In this document: positions 49,289-57,264 of the stretch, piece by piece
Layout of the letters: each line of letters starts with the position of its first letter
How positions within the stretch are numbered: the first letter of the stretch is position 1
Assembly (NCBI RefSeq): GCF_021726475.1
Contig: NZ_JAKJRU010000002.1
Span: forward strand, 62,001 to 126,000
Direction: 5' to 3'
DNA from: Pseudomonas oligotrophica
GTDB lineage: Bacteria > Pseudomonadota > Gammaproteobacteria > Pseudomonadales > Pseudomonadaceae
DNA: 64,000 nt
Notes under the pieces: model-generated
Seen by the model: only the letters and a program-made list of their open reading frames with translations
The model's database searches: none
Told to the model about the DNA's origin: nothing
Translations under genes and position numbers: made by a program

Positions 49289-49618
49289 TCAGGCCTGCAC
49301 GGCGCTGCGCCGCGTGCGGCCGGGGATGGCCAGCAGCTCGAGGGTGCGTGCCGACTGGCGGCCGTGGGTCAGGTACACGGTGCAGACCACGCGCAGCATC
49401 GAGGCCAGGTTGCCGACCTCGCCACGCCGGCGGATCACCTCGCCGTACAGTTGGTTGATGAACTGCGGCACGCCGTAGCCCTCGCCGGCGGCAATTTCCT
49501 CGAGGATCGACCAGAACTCGCGCTCCAGGCGCACGCTGGTCACCGCGCCCTGCAGGCGGATCGAGCGCGTCTGGTGCTCGTAGAGGGACGGGTCGGTGGA
49601 GGAGTAGAGGTTGCACAT
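49289..49618 (-). CDS. Ribbon-helix-helix domain protein
   Basis: 109 residues. The ribbon-helix-helix (RHH_4) core is RSIRLQGAVTSVRLEREFWSILEEIAAGEG, residues about 18-47. The C-terminal part is helical. Such proteins bind DNA as dimers. No partner toxin is adjacent; the divergent neighbour is the GMC dehydrogenase operon, so it may regulate that unit, as inference only. Confidence 0.75.
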   Translation of the reverse strand: MCNLYSSTDPSLYEHQTRSIRLQGAVTSVRLEREFWSILEEIAAGEGYGVPQFINQLYGEVIRRRGEVGNLASMLRVVCTVYLTHGRQSARTLELLAIPGRTRRSAVQA

Positions 49619-49844
49619 AGCGGCTCCGAGGCTCGGTTGCGCCGTCCTGGCGGGATCGCGGATCGCCCGGTGCGCTCGGCGGCCGGGGCTGTGGGGGTTA
49701 TGACCATATCGGGTATCGCAACGCTCCGCCAACCGCCGAACGTAGTAGACCAGTGTTACCCGCCGCCGCCGGGCGCTGCCTAGGATGGCTGCCAAGGCAG
49801 ACTCGTCCCGTCCTGCCCACAAGAACAACAAGAGGAGACATGCC

Positions 49845-50405
49845 ATGAGCGAGATGACGCTCAATCGCCGGCGCTTCCTGCAGGGCGCCGGCAGCGTGCT
49901 GCTGGGTACCCTGCTGTTTGTCAACGGCCCGGTGGCGCTGGCCGCACCGACGCACAGCTGGTCGCTGCCGCTGACCCGCCTGAGCGGCGACCAGGCCGAG
50001 CGGCTGCTGGTCATGGTCCGCCGGCTCTACCCCCACGACAGCATGGAAGATGCCGTCTACGCCCTGGTGGTCAAGGAGCTGGACAGCCGCGCCGCCGCCG
50101 ACCCGGGCGTCGCCGAGCTGCTGGCCAGCGGCGTCGCCACGCTCGATCGCGAGGCGGGCGGCGATTGGCGCACGGCCGAGGTGAAGCGCCAGCTGGCGAT
50201 CCTCGGGGCGATGGAGGGGCAGCCCTTCTTCACCCAGGTGCGCAGCGTCGCGGTGGTGGCGCTGTACAGCAACGAGCTGGCCTACCTGCACTTCGGCTAC
50301 GAAGGTGCGTCCTACCCCAAGGGCGGTTACCTGCATCGCGGCTTCAACGACCTGTCCTGGCTTCCCGATCCGCCGGTGAAAGCCAGCCCGAAGCCCTTTG
50401 CCTGA
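49845..50405 (+). CDS. Tat-exported small subunit of a GMC-type dehydrogenase
   Basis: 186 residues from MSEMTLNRRRFLQGAGSVLL, a twin-arginine signal (RRRFLQG), with GAGGAG before the ATG. The mature protein resembles the gluconate 2-dehydrogenase subunit 3 family in size and in the GYEGASYPKGGYLHRGFNDLSW ending. It would chaperone or co-export the folded flavin subunit encoded 11 bases later. The tatABC genes that would export it are at 6.8-8.3 kb. Confidence 0.82.
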   Translation: MSEMTLNRRRFLQGAGSVLLGTLLFVNGPVALAAPTHSWSLPLTRLSGDQAERLLVMVRRLYPHDSMEDAVYALVVKELDSRAAADPGVAELLASGVATLDREAGGDWRTAEVKRQLAILGAMEGQPFFTQVRSVAVVALYSNELAYLHFGYEGASYPKGGYLHRGFNDLSWLPDPPVKASPKPFA

Positions 50406-50416
50406 GGTGACCCCAG

Positions 50417-51985
50417 ATGACGACCTATCAGTATGACGACGATTCGGTAGTGGTAATCATCGGCTCCGGTGCCGGTGGCGGCACCCTGGCCAACGAGCTG
50501 TGCCAGAAGGGCGTGCCGGTGGTGCTGCTCGAGGCCGGCAAGCGCGAGTCCCCGGCGACCTTCATCAACGACGAGTGGCCCTCGTTCAGCCAGCTGAGCT
50601 GGAGCGACCCGCGCACCACCTCCGGTTCCTGGCGCATCGCCCGTGACTTCCCCAACCTGCCGGCCTGGATCTGCAAGACCGTCGGCGGCACCACCACGCA
50701 CTGGGCCGGTGCCAGCCTGCGCCTGCAGGAGCACGAGTTCCGTGCCCGCGACACCTACGGCGCGATCGACGGCGCCGACCTGCTCGACTGGCCGCTGACC
50801 CTCGAAGACCTCGCGCCGTACTACGCGCGCGCCGAGGACAAGATGGGCGTGACCCGCACCAACGACATCCCCGGGCTGCCGGGCAATAACAACTTCAAGG
50901 TGATGTACAACGGCGCCACCAAGCTCGGCTACCAGCACTGCTCCACCGGACGCATGGCGATCAACAGCCAGCCGCGCCACGGGCGTCCCGGTTGCCAGCA
51001 GCTGGGCTTCTGCTTCCAGGGCTGCAAGATGGGCGCGAAGTGGTCGACGCTGTACACCGAGATCCCTGCCGCCGAGGCTACCGGCAAGCTGGAGCTACGT
51101 ACCCAGGCGCAGGTGCTGCGCATCGAGCACGACGCCCGCGGTCGTGCCAGCGCGGTGGTCTACGCCGACGCCAACGGCCAGCTGCAGCGGCAGAAGGCGC
51201 GGGTGGTGGCGGTGGCCGGCAACGCCATCGAGACGCCGCGCATGCTGCTCAACTCGCAGTCGAGCCTGTTCCCCCAAGGCCTGGCCAACGGCTCGGGCAC
51301 GGTCGGGCGCTACTACATGCGCCACACCACCGGCTCGGTGTTCGCCGAGTTCGACGAGCCGGTGCACTTCTACCGCGGCACCATCATGGCCGGGATCATC
51401 AGCGACGAGGTGGTGCATCGCCCCGAGCGCGGCTTCGCCGGCGGCTACGAGATGGAGACGCTGTCGCTGGGCCTGCCGTTCATGGCGGCGTTCTTCGACC
51501 CGGGCGCCTGGGGCCGCGACTTCGCCAGCGTGATGGACCGCTACACGCACCTGGCCGGCATGTGGATCGTCGGCGAGGACATGCCGCGGCCGACCAACCG
51601 CATCACCCTCAACGACGAGGTGCGCGACGCCTGGGGCCTGCCGGTGGCCAACGTGCACTACGACGACCACCCCAACGACCAGGCCATGCGCGAGCACGCC
51701 TATCGCCAGGGCGAGGCGGTCTACCAGGCGGTCGGCGCGACCAGGACGCACCGCCTGCCGCCGTTCCCCTCGACGCACAACCTGGGCAGCTGCCGAATGA
51801 GCGCGAAGGAGAGCGACGGGGTCTGCAACGGCTACGGGCAGAGCCACGAGGTGGCCAACCTGTTCATCTCCGATGGCAGCCAGTTCACCACCAGTGCGGC
51901 GGAAAACCCCACGTTGACCATCGTCAGCCTGGCCATCCGCCAGGCCGACTACATCGCCGAGCAGTTGCGCACTCGCGCGGTGTGA
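50417..51985 (+). CDS. GMC family FAD-dependent dehydrogenase, large subunit
   Basis: 522 residues. The FAD-binding motif VVVIIGSGAGGGTLANEL is at residues about 10-27. The GMC landmarks ICKTVGGTTTHWAGA, NAIETPRMLLNSQSS and the C-terminal HNLGSCRMSAKES..VCNGYGQSHEVANLFISD with SAAENPTLTIVSLA (catalytic His/Asn region) are present. It has no signal of its own, so it would be exported bound to the small subunit. The cytochrome c subunit of three-part enzymes of this kind is not next to it. Confidence 0.88.
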   Translation: MTTYQYDDDSVVVIIGSGAGGGTLANELCQKGVPVVLLEAGKRESPATFINDEWPSFSQLSWSDPRTTSGSWRIARDFPNLPAWICKTVGGTTTHWAGASLRLQEHEFRARDTYGAIDGADLLDWPLTLEDLAPYYARAEDKMGVTRTNDIPGLPGNNNFKVMYNGATKLGYQHCSTGRMAINSQPRHGRPGCQQLGFCFQGCKMGAKWSTLYTEIPAAEATGKLELRTQAQVLRIEHDARGRASAVVYADANGQLQRQKARVVAVAGNAIETPRMLLNSQSSLFPQGLANGSGTVGRYYMRHTTGSVFAEFDEPVHFYRGTIMAGIISDEVVHRPERGFAGGYEMETLSLGLPFMAAFFDPGAWGRDFASVMDRYTHLAGMWIVGEDMPRPTNRITLNDEVRDAWGLPVANVHYDDHPNDQAMREHAYRQGEAVYQAVGATRTHRLPPFPSTHNLGSCRMSAKESDGVCNGYGQSHEVANLFISDGSQFTTSAAENPTLTIVSLAIRQADYIAEQLRTRAV

Positions 51986-52154
51986 CAGCCCCTGGCGCCG
52001 CCGCCCGGCGGCGCCGGTCTGTGCCGGGTGCGGCGGCTTTCCCCGCGCCGCCGCCAGGCGCAGCGGCAAACTGCTGCAACGCTCGCGAGTGGACAGCACC
52101 GAACTCTTGACCTCGACTGTTAAACAAAAGAGGTCAATGAATCGGGAAATCCAC

Positions 52155-52643
52155 ATGGCGCATTCCTCCTCACCGTCCGGCCTGCACGCGCTCGGCTGGC
52201 TGCTGGCCGGCGCCGCGCTGTGGGCGCTGTTCAGCGGCGGCGATGGCTGGCTGCTGGGCCTGCCCACGGTGTTGCTCGCCACGCTGCTCGCCCTGCGGCT
52301 GGGGCGGCGGCCGCTGCGTTTGCGCTGGCGCGCGCTGCCGGGCTTTCTCGCCTTCTTCCTGCGGCACATGCTGCTGGGCGGCTGGGATGTGGCCTGCCGC
52401 GCCCTCGGCCCGCGCGGGCGGGTCGCCCCGCAATGGCACGACTACCGGCTGGGCGAGGGCTCGCCGCGCGTGCGCCTGCTGCTTTCGGCGCTGGTCGGCC
52501 TGCTGCCGGGCACCCTGGCCTCGCGGGTCGATGGCGACACCTTGCGCGTGCACGTGCTCGACAGCCACCAGCCCTGGCAGCCGACCGTGAAGGCGCTGGA
52601 GCGGCGCCTGGCCGCGCTGGTGCAGCCGGAGCCCGGCACATGA
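52155..52643 (+). CDS. Cation antiporter subunit E (MnhE/MrpE-like)
   Basis: 162 residues if read from the ATG at 52155; an ATG at 52137 has AGAGG only two bases upstream, so the start is uncertain. The family pattern is ALWALFSGG..WLLGLPTVLLATLLALRLGRR (two membrane helices), WDVACRALGPRG and GLLPGTLASRVDGDTLRVHVLD, the typical MnhE ending. It is the first gene of an eight-gene antiporter operon in which each start overlaps the preceding stop. Confidence 0.88.
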   Translation: MAHSSSPSGLHALGWLLAGAALWALFSGGDGWLLGLPTVLLATLLALRLGRRPLRLRWRALPGFLAFFLRHMLLGGWDVACRALGPRGRVAPQWHDYRLGEGSPRVRLLLSALVGLLPGTLASRVDGDTLRVHVLDSHQPWQPTVKALERRLAALVQPEPGT

Positions 52644-52891
52644 TCCTGTTCGCCGGCCTGCTGCTGCTGACCCTGCTGATCGGCCTGGTGCGCGTGCTGC
52701 GCGGGCCGGGGCGGGTCGACCGGCTGCTGGTGATCCAGTTGTTCGGCACCACCGGCACCGCCGTGCTGCTGGTGCTGGCCCAGCAACAGGGCCAGCCGGC
52801 GCTGCGCGACGTGGCGCTGCTGCTGGCCCTGCTCGCGGCCATGGCCAGCGCCGCGCTGGTGCAGCTGCTGCGCCGGAGTCGTCATGGCTGA
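52640..52891 (+). CDS. Cation antiporter subunit F (MnhF/MrpF-like)
   Basis: 83 residues, three membrane helices. The family motif RVLRGPGRVDRLLVIQLFGT is present. The start overlaps the E-subunit stop as ATGA. Together with G it forms part of the membrane base of Mrp-type complexes. Confidence 0.85.
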   Translation: MILFAGLLLLTLLIGLVRVLRGPGRVDRLLVIQLFGTTGTAVLLVLAQQQGQPALRDVALLLALLAAMASAALVQLLRRSRHG

Positions 52892-53174
52892 GCTGCTGCA
52901 GGCGCTGAGCTGGCTGCCGCTGGGCGCCGGGCTGCTGTTCTTTGCCGCCGGCAGCCTCGGCCTGCTGCGCTTTCCCGATGCGGTCAGCCGCCTGCATGCG
53001 CTGACCAAGGCCGACACCCTCGGCCTGGGGCTGGTGGTCTGCGGGCTGGCGCTGCGTGCCGAGGGCCTGCTGGAGGTCGTCCAGATGCTGCTGATCTGGC
53101 TGCTGGTGCTGGCCTCGGGCGCGGTCGCCTGCCAGTTGCTGGCGCGCCAGACCGAGGAGGATGGCGATGGCTGA
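52884..53174 (+). CDS. Cation antiporter subunit G (MnhG/MrpG-like)
   Basis: 96 residues, three membrane helices. Typical G-subunit features are FAAGSLGLLRFPDAVSRLHALTKADTLG and the ending with VACQLLARQ. It overlaps F by eight bases and the next gene by 14. Confidence 0.88.
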   Translation: MAELLQALSWLPLGAGLLFFAAGSLGLLRFPDAVSRLHALTKADTLGLGLVVCGLALRAEGLLEVVQMLLIWLLVLASGAVACQLLARQTEEDGDG

Positions 53175-54075
53175 CTGGCTGCTCGACGGCACCCTCGGCC
53201 TGCTGCTGCTCGGCCTCGCCGGCGGGGCGCTGCATGCGCGCCAGCTGTACGCCGCGGTGCTGCTGTTCATCGCCTTCGGCCTGGTGCTGGCGCTGGTCTG
53301 GGCGCGCCTCGGCGCGGCGGACCTGGCCCTGGCCGAGGCTGCCATCGGCGCCGGGCTGACCGGCGTGCTGCTGTTCACCGCGCTGGCCGGGCAGCCGCTG
53401 GAAGGCAGCGAGCCGCGCCTGCCGCGCCGCCAGCGCCTGGCGGTGGCGGGCGTCCTGCTGCCGCTGTTCTGGCTGCTGGGCGATGCCGTGGCGCCGCTGG
53501 CCGACGGGCATTCGGCGCTGCCGGTGCTGATCGCCGCGGCCGTGCCGGACAGCGGCGTGAGCCATCCGGTGACCGCGGTGCTGCTCAACTTCCGCGCCTG
53601 GGACACCCTGCTCGAGCTCGCCGTGCTGCTGCTGGCGCTGATCGGCGCTCGGCAGCTGGGCCCGGCGCGGCTGGAACTGAGCCGGCCCTGGCCGCTGCTG
53701 CAGGCCTGGGGGCCGGCGCTGGCGCCCCTGCTGGTGCTGGCCGGCGGCTATGTGCTCTGGCGCGGCGCGGCCTCGCCCGGCGGTGCGTTCCAAGCCGGTG
53801 CGGTACTGGCCGCCGGCATCGTCCTGCTGCGCCTGGCCGAGGCCTTGCCGGCGCTGGGCTGGCGGCACTGGCCGCTGCGCCTGGCGGTGCTCGGCGGGCT
53901 GCTGCTGTTCGTCGCGGTCGCCGCGCTGTGCGCCTGGTTCGGCCGCGGCTGGCTGAGCTACCCGGTGGGCTGGGCCAAGCCGCTGATCCTTGCCATCGAG
54001 GCCGCCGCGACCCTGGCCATCGCCTGCAGCCTGGCGCTGCTGGTGATCGGCGATGCGCCGGAGCCGCCGCGATGA
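53161..54075 (+). CDS. Fused A-C-terminal (DUF4040) and B subunit of the antiporter
   Basis: 304 residues and about eight membrane helices. The first third has the MrpA C-terminal/DUF4040 motif DLALAEAAIGAGLTGVLLFTA with its membrane Glu. The second part is MnhB-like: VTAVLLNFRAWDTLLELAVLLLALIG and GGYVLWRGAASPGGAFQAGAV. In standard Mrp operons the first segment is the end of MrpA; here it is detached from the NuoL-like part and joined to B, as in archaeal Mbh-type or group 2 Mrp layouts. Confidence 0.85.
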   Translation: MAMADWLLDGTLGLLLLGLAGGALHARQLYAAVLLFIAFGLVLALVWARLGAADLALAEAAIGAGLTGVLLFTALAGQPLEGSEPRLPRRQRLAVAGVLLPLFWLLGDAVAPLADGHSALPVLIAAAVPDSGVSHPVTAVLLNFRAWDTLLELAVLLLALIGARQLGPARLELSRPWPLLQAWGPALAPLLVLAGGYVLWRGAASPGGAFQAGAVLAAGIVLLRLAEALPALGWRHWPLRLAVLGGLLLFVAVAALCAWFGRGWLSYPVGWAKPLILAIEAAATLAIACSLALLVIGDAPEPPR

Positions 54076-54350
54076 ACGCCAGTCTCTGGTGGATGCTCAC
54101 CGGCCTCGCGCTCTGGCTGCTCGGCCTGCACGGTTTGCTTACCCTGCGCCAGGCGCTGCGGCGCATCATCGCGGTGAACCTGATGGGCAGCGGCGTGTTC
54201 CTGCTGCTGATCGCCCTGGCGCTGCGCAGCCGGCCGCTCGACCCGCTGCCGGTGGCGCTGGTGGTGACCGGCCTGGTGGTGGCGGTCAGCGCCACGGCGC
54301 TGGCCCTGCGCCTGGTCAACGGCCTGGCCCAGGGCGGGGACCAGCCATGA
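54072..54350 (+). CDS. Cation antiporter subunit C (MnhC/NuoK-like)
   Basis: 92 residues, three membrane helices, LLGLHGLLTLRQALRRIIAVNLMGSGVFLLLIAL being the NuoK-like core. It ends PVALVVTGLVVAVSATALALRLV, the MnhC signature. The ATG overlaps the preceding stop, which decides the start. Confidence 0.88.
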   Translation: MNASLWWMLTGLALWLLGLHGLLTLRQALRRIIAVNLMGSGVFLLLIALALRSRPLDPLPVALVVTGLVVAVSATALALRLVNGLAQGGDQP

Positions 54351-55771
54351 ATGCCGCGCTGGCGGGCCTGCTGCTGCCGCTGGCTGCCGGCCTCGGCTTG
54401 TTGCTGCTGCGCCCGCGACGGCCCGGGCGCTGGGTGGTGGCGGTCGCCGCGCTGGGCGTGCTGGCGGCGGCGCTGGCGCTGCAGCAGGCCATGGCCCAGG
54501 GCGACCAGCAGCTGCTCGTCGGCGGCTGGGCTGAGGGCCTGGCGATCCGCCTGCGGCTGACCCCGCTGGCGGCGCTGCTGCTGCTGTTCAGCGCCACCCT
54601 GCAGCTGCTGGTGGCGCTCTATGCCTCGCGCATCGCGCATGCCGCCGGCAATCCGGACTACTGGCCGCTGTCCTGCCTGCTGCAGGCGGCGCTGGCCGCG
54701 CTGTGGCTGTCGGCGGACCTGTTCAACCTCTACGTCACCCTCGAGCTGCTGGCGCTGTGCGCGGTGGCGCTGGTCGCCCTGGCCGGGCGCAGGGCCTGGC
54801 GCCCGGCGCTGAACTACCTGCTGCTGTCGCTGGCCGGCTCGCTGGCCTACCTGCTCGGCGTGGCGCTGCTCTACGGGCGCTACGGCACGCTGGATATCCC
54901 GCTGCTGGCCGCCGCCGCCGAGCCCGACCGGGCCACCGCCATGGCCCTGCTGCTGGCCAGCCTGGGGCTGATGCTCAAGGCGGCGCTGTGGCCGCTGCAC
55001 CTGTGGCTGCCGCCGGCCCACGCGGCGGCGCCGACGGCGGTCAGCGCGCTGCTCTCGGCGCTGGTGGTCAAGGGGCCGCTGTACATCCTCTGGCTGCTGT
55101 GGAGCGAGATCGCCCCGCCGGCGCTGGGCCAGGCGGCGGGCCCGCCGTTCGCCCTGGCCGGCGTGCTGGCGCTGGCCGCCGGTGGCTGGTCGGCGTTGCG
55201 CGCGCCGCTGCTCAAGTCGCTGGTGGCCTTTTCGACGGTGGCGCAGCTGGGCTACGCGCTGCTCGCCCTGGGCCTGTTGCTGCACCTGCAGGAGCCGCGC
55301 CTGCATGCCGCGCTGTGGCTGTTCGTGCTGGCCCACGGGCTGGCCAAGGTGTCGATGTTCCTCGCTGCCGGCGAGCTGAAGAGCATCCTCGGCAGCCGGC
55401 GGGTCAAGGGCATCAAGGGTGCCAGCCAGAACCTGCCGGTGGCGCTGACCGCGTTCGCGGTGGCCGGCGGCAGTCTGATCGGCCTGCCGCCCAGCGGCGG
55501 CTTCCTGGCCAAGTGGCTGCTGCTGCAGCCGCTGCTGGCCGAGCCGCGCCACTGGCCATGGGCGCTGGGCATCCTGCTCGGCACGCTGCTGTCGGCGGCC
55601 TATGTGTTCCGCGTGGTGGCCCACGGCTTCGACCGCGCGCGGCCGAACCCGCCGAGCATCCGCCCCGATCGTCTGGCGCAATGGCTGGCGCTGCTGCCGG
55701 CGCTGCTGGTCTGGGGGCTGGCGCTGATCAGCGAGCCGCTGCTGCTCTGGCTGGGAGGGCTCGGCCGATGA
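54347..55771 (+). CDS. Antiporter-like subunit D, first copy (NuoM/N family)
   Basis: 474 residues, about 14 membrane helices. The proton-path residues of this family are conserved: Glu in LFNLYVTLELLAL and Lys in LMLKAALWPLHLWLPPAHA, then KGPLYILWLL and the TM12-type KWLLLQPLL region. It should be a true antiporter-type channel subunit. Start and stop both overlap the neighbours. Confidence 0.9.
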   Translation: MNAALAGLLLPLAAGLGLLLLRPRRPGRWVVAVAALGVLAAALALQQAMAQGDQQLLVGGWAEGLAIRLRLTPLAALLLLFSATLQLLVALYASRIAHAAGNPDYWPLSCLLQAALAALWLSADLFNLYVTLELLALCAVALVALAGRRAWRPALNYLLLSLAGSLAYLLGVALLYGRYGTLDIPLLAAAAEPDRATAMALLLASLGLMLKAALWPLHLWLPPAHAAAPTAVSALLSALVVKGPLYILWLLWSEIAPPALGQAAGPPFALAGVLALAAGGWSALRAPLLKSLVAFSTVAQLGYALLALGLLLHLQEPRLHAALWLFVLAHGLAKVSMFLAAGELKSILGSRRVKGIKGASQNLPVALTAFAVAGGSLIGLPPSGGFLAKWLLLQPLLAEPRHWPWALGILLGTLLSAAYVFRVVAHGFDRARPNPPSIRPDRLAQWLALLPALLVWGLALISEPLLLWLGGLGR

Positions 55772-57264
55772 ACTGGCAGGGCCTGTTGCCGCTGGGCATC
55801 GTGCTCAGCTCGCTGCTGCCGGGGCTGGTGATCTTCACCCTGCGCGAGGACCAGCAGCGCCTGCGGGTGACGCTCAACCTGCTCGGCGTGACGCTCAAGC
55901 TGATGCTGGTGGGGCTGATGCTCTACGGCGTCAGCCAGGGCGCCGAGTACCGCTTCGAGCTGCCGCTGCTGCCGGGCGCGCCGCTGGTGCTGCAGGGCGA
56001 TGCGCTGTCGCTGCTGTTCGTCGCGCTGTCCTCGCTGCTGTGGGCGGCGACGACCGTCTATGCCATCGGCTACCTGGAACGCTCGCCGCTGCGTTCGCGC
56101 TTCTTCGGCTATTTCAGCCTGTGCGTCAGCGCCACCGTGGGCATCGCCCTGGCCGGCAACCTGGTCAGCTTCCTGCTGTTCTACGAGCTGCTGACCCTGG
56201 CCACCTTCCCGCTGGTGGTGCACCGCGGCACGCCGGAGGCGCTGGCCGCCGGGCGCGTCTACCTGGCCTACACCGTGGGCGGCGGCAGCCTGGTGCTGAT
56301 GGGCGTGGCGCTGCTGCACAGCCTGGCCGGCACGCCGGACTTCCAGGCCGCCGGCTACCTGCTCGACGAGGTCGGTGAGCACGAGGTGGCGCTGCGCGTG
56401 GCCTTCGTCCTGCTGATCCTCGGGCTTGGGGTGAAGGCCGCGCTGATCCCGCTGCACGGCTGGCTGCCGCAGGCGATGGTCGCGCCGGCGCCGGTCAGCG
56501 CGCTGCTGCATGCGGTGGCGGTGGTGAAGGCGGGGGCGTTCGGTATCGTGCGGGTGGTCTATGACGTCTTTGGTGCCGAAGCGCTGACCCGGCTGGATCT
56601 CACCAGGCCGCTGCTCTGGCTGGCCGCGGCCACCATCCTCTACGGCTCGCTGCGCGCCTTGCAGCAGCAGGAGCTGAAGAAGCGCCTGGCCTACTCGACC
56701 ATCAGCCAGGTCTCCTACGTGACCCTGGGCGTGGCGCTGCTCGGGCCGATCGCCGCGGTGGGCGGGTTGGTGCACCTGGTGCACCAGGGGCTGATGAAGG
56801 TCACGCTGTTCTATTGCGCGGGCAACTTCGCCGAAACCCTGGGTATCCACCGCATCCGCGAGATGGATGGCGTCGGTCGGCGCATGCCCTGGACCATGGC
56901 GGCCTTCACCGTCGGCGCGCTGGGCATGATCGGCATCCCGCCGATCGCCGGCTTCATCAGCAAGTGGACGCTGGGCCTCGGCGCCCTCGAGGTCGGGCAG
57001 GACTGGGTGGTGCTTGTGCTGCTCGGCTCGGCGCTGCTGAATGCCGGCTACTTCCTGCCGCTGCTCTGGCGCGGCTGGTTCGCCGAGCCGGCCGACTGGC
57101 ACGAGAACCGCTGGGCCGGGCGACGCCTGGAGACCCACTGGATGCTCCTGCTGCCGGCGCTGCTCACCGCGCTGCTGTCGCTGCTGGTCGGCCTGCTGGC
57201 GGCCACCGGGCTGAGCCCGCTGGGCTGGAGCCAGTTGATCGTCGAGCGGGAGTTCGCCCTGTGA
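55768..57264 (+). CDS. Antiporter-like subunit D, second copy (NuoL/M family)
   Basis: 498 residues and about 14 membrane helices. The family Glu is in FLLFYELLTLATFPLV and the Lys in LGVKAALIPLHGWLPQAMVAPAPVSALL, followed by AVVKAGAFGIVR and HQGLMKVTLFYCAGN. It closely resembles MrpD or the N-terminal part of MrpA. It probably pumps ions together with the first D copy. Confidence 0.9.
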   Translation: MNWQGLLPLGIVLSSLLPGLVIFTLREDQQRLRVTLNLLGVTLKLMLVGLMLYGVSQGAEYRFELPLLPGAPLVLQGDALSLLFVALSSLLWAATTVYAIGYLERSPLRSRFFGYFSLCVSATVGIALAGNLVSFLLFYELLTLATFPLVVHRGTPEALAAGRVYLAYTVGGGSLVLMGVALLHSLAGTPDFQAAGYLLDEVGEHEVALRVAFVLLILGLGVKAALIPLHGWLPQAMVAPAPVSALLHAVAVVKAGAFGIVRVVYDVFGAEALTRLDLTRPLLWLAAATILYGSLRALQQQELKKRLAYSTISQVSYVTLGVALLGPIAAVGGLVHLVHQGLMKVTLFYCAGNFAETLGIHRIREMDGVGRRMPWTMAAFTVGALGMIGIPPIAGFISKWTLGLGALEVGQDWVVLVLLGSALLNAGYFLPLLWRGWFAEPADWHENRWAGRRLETHWMLLLPALLTALLSLLVGLLAATGLSPLGWSQLIVEREFAL

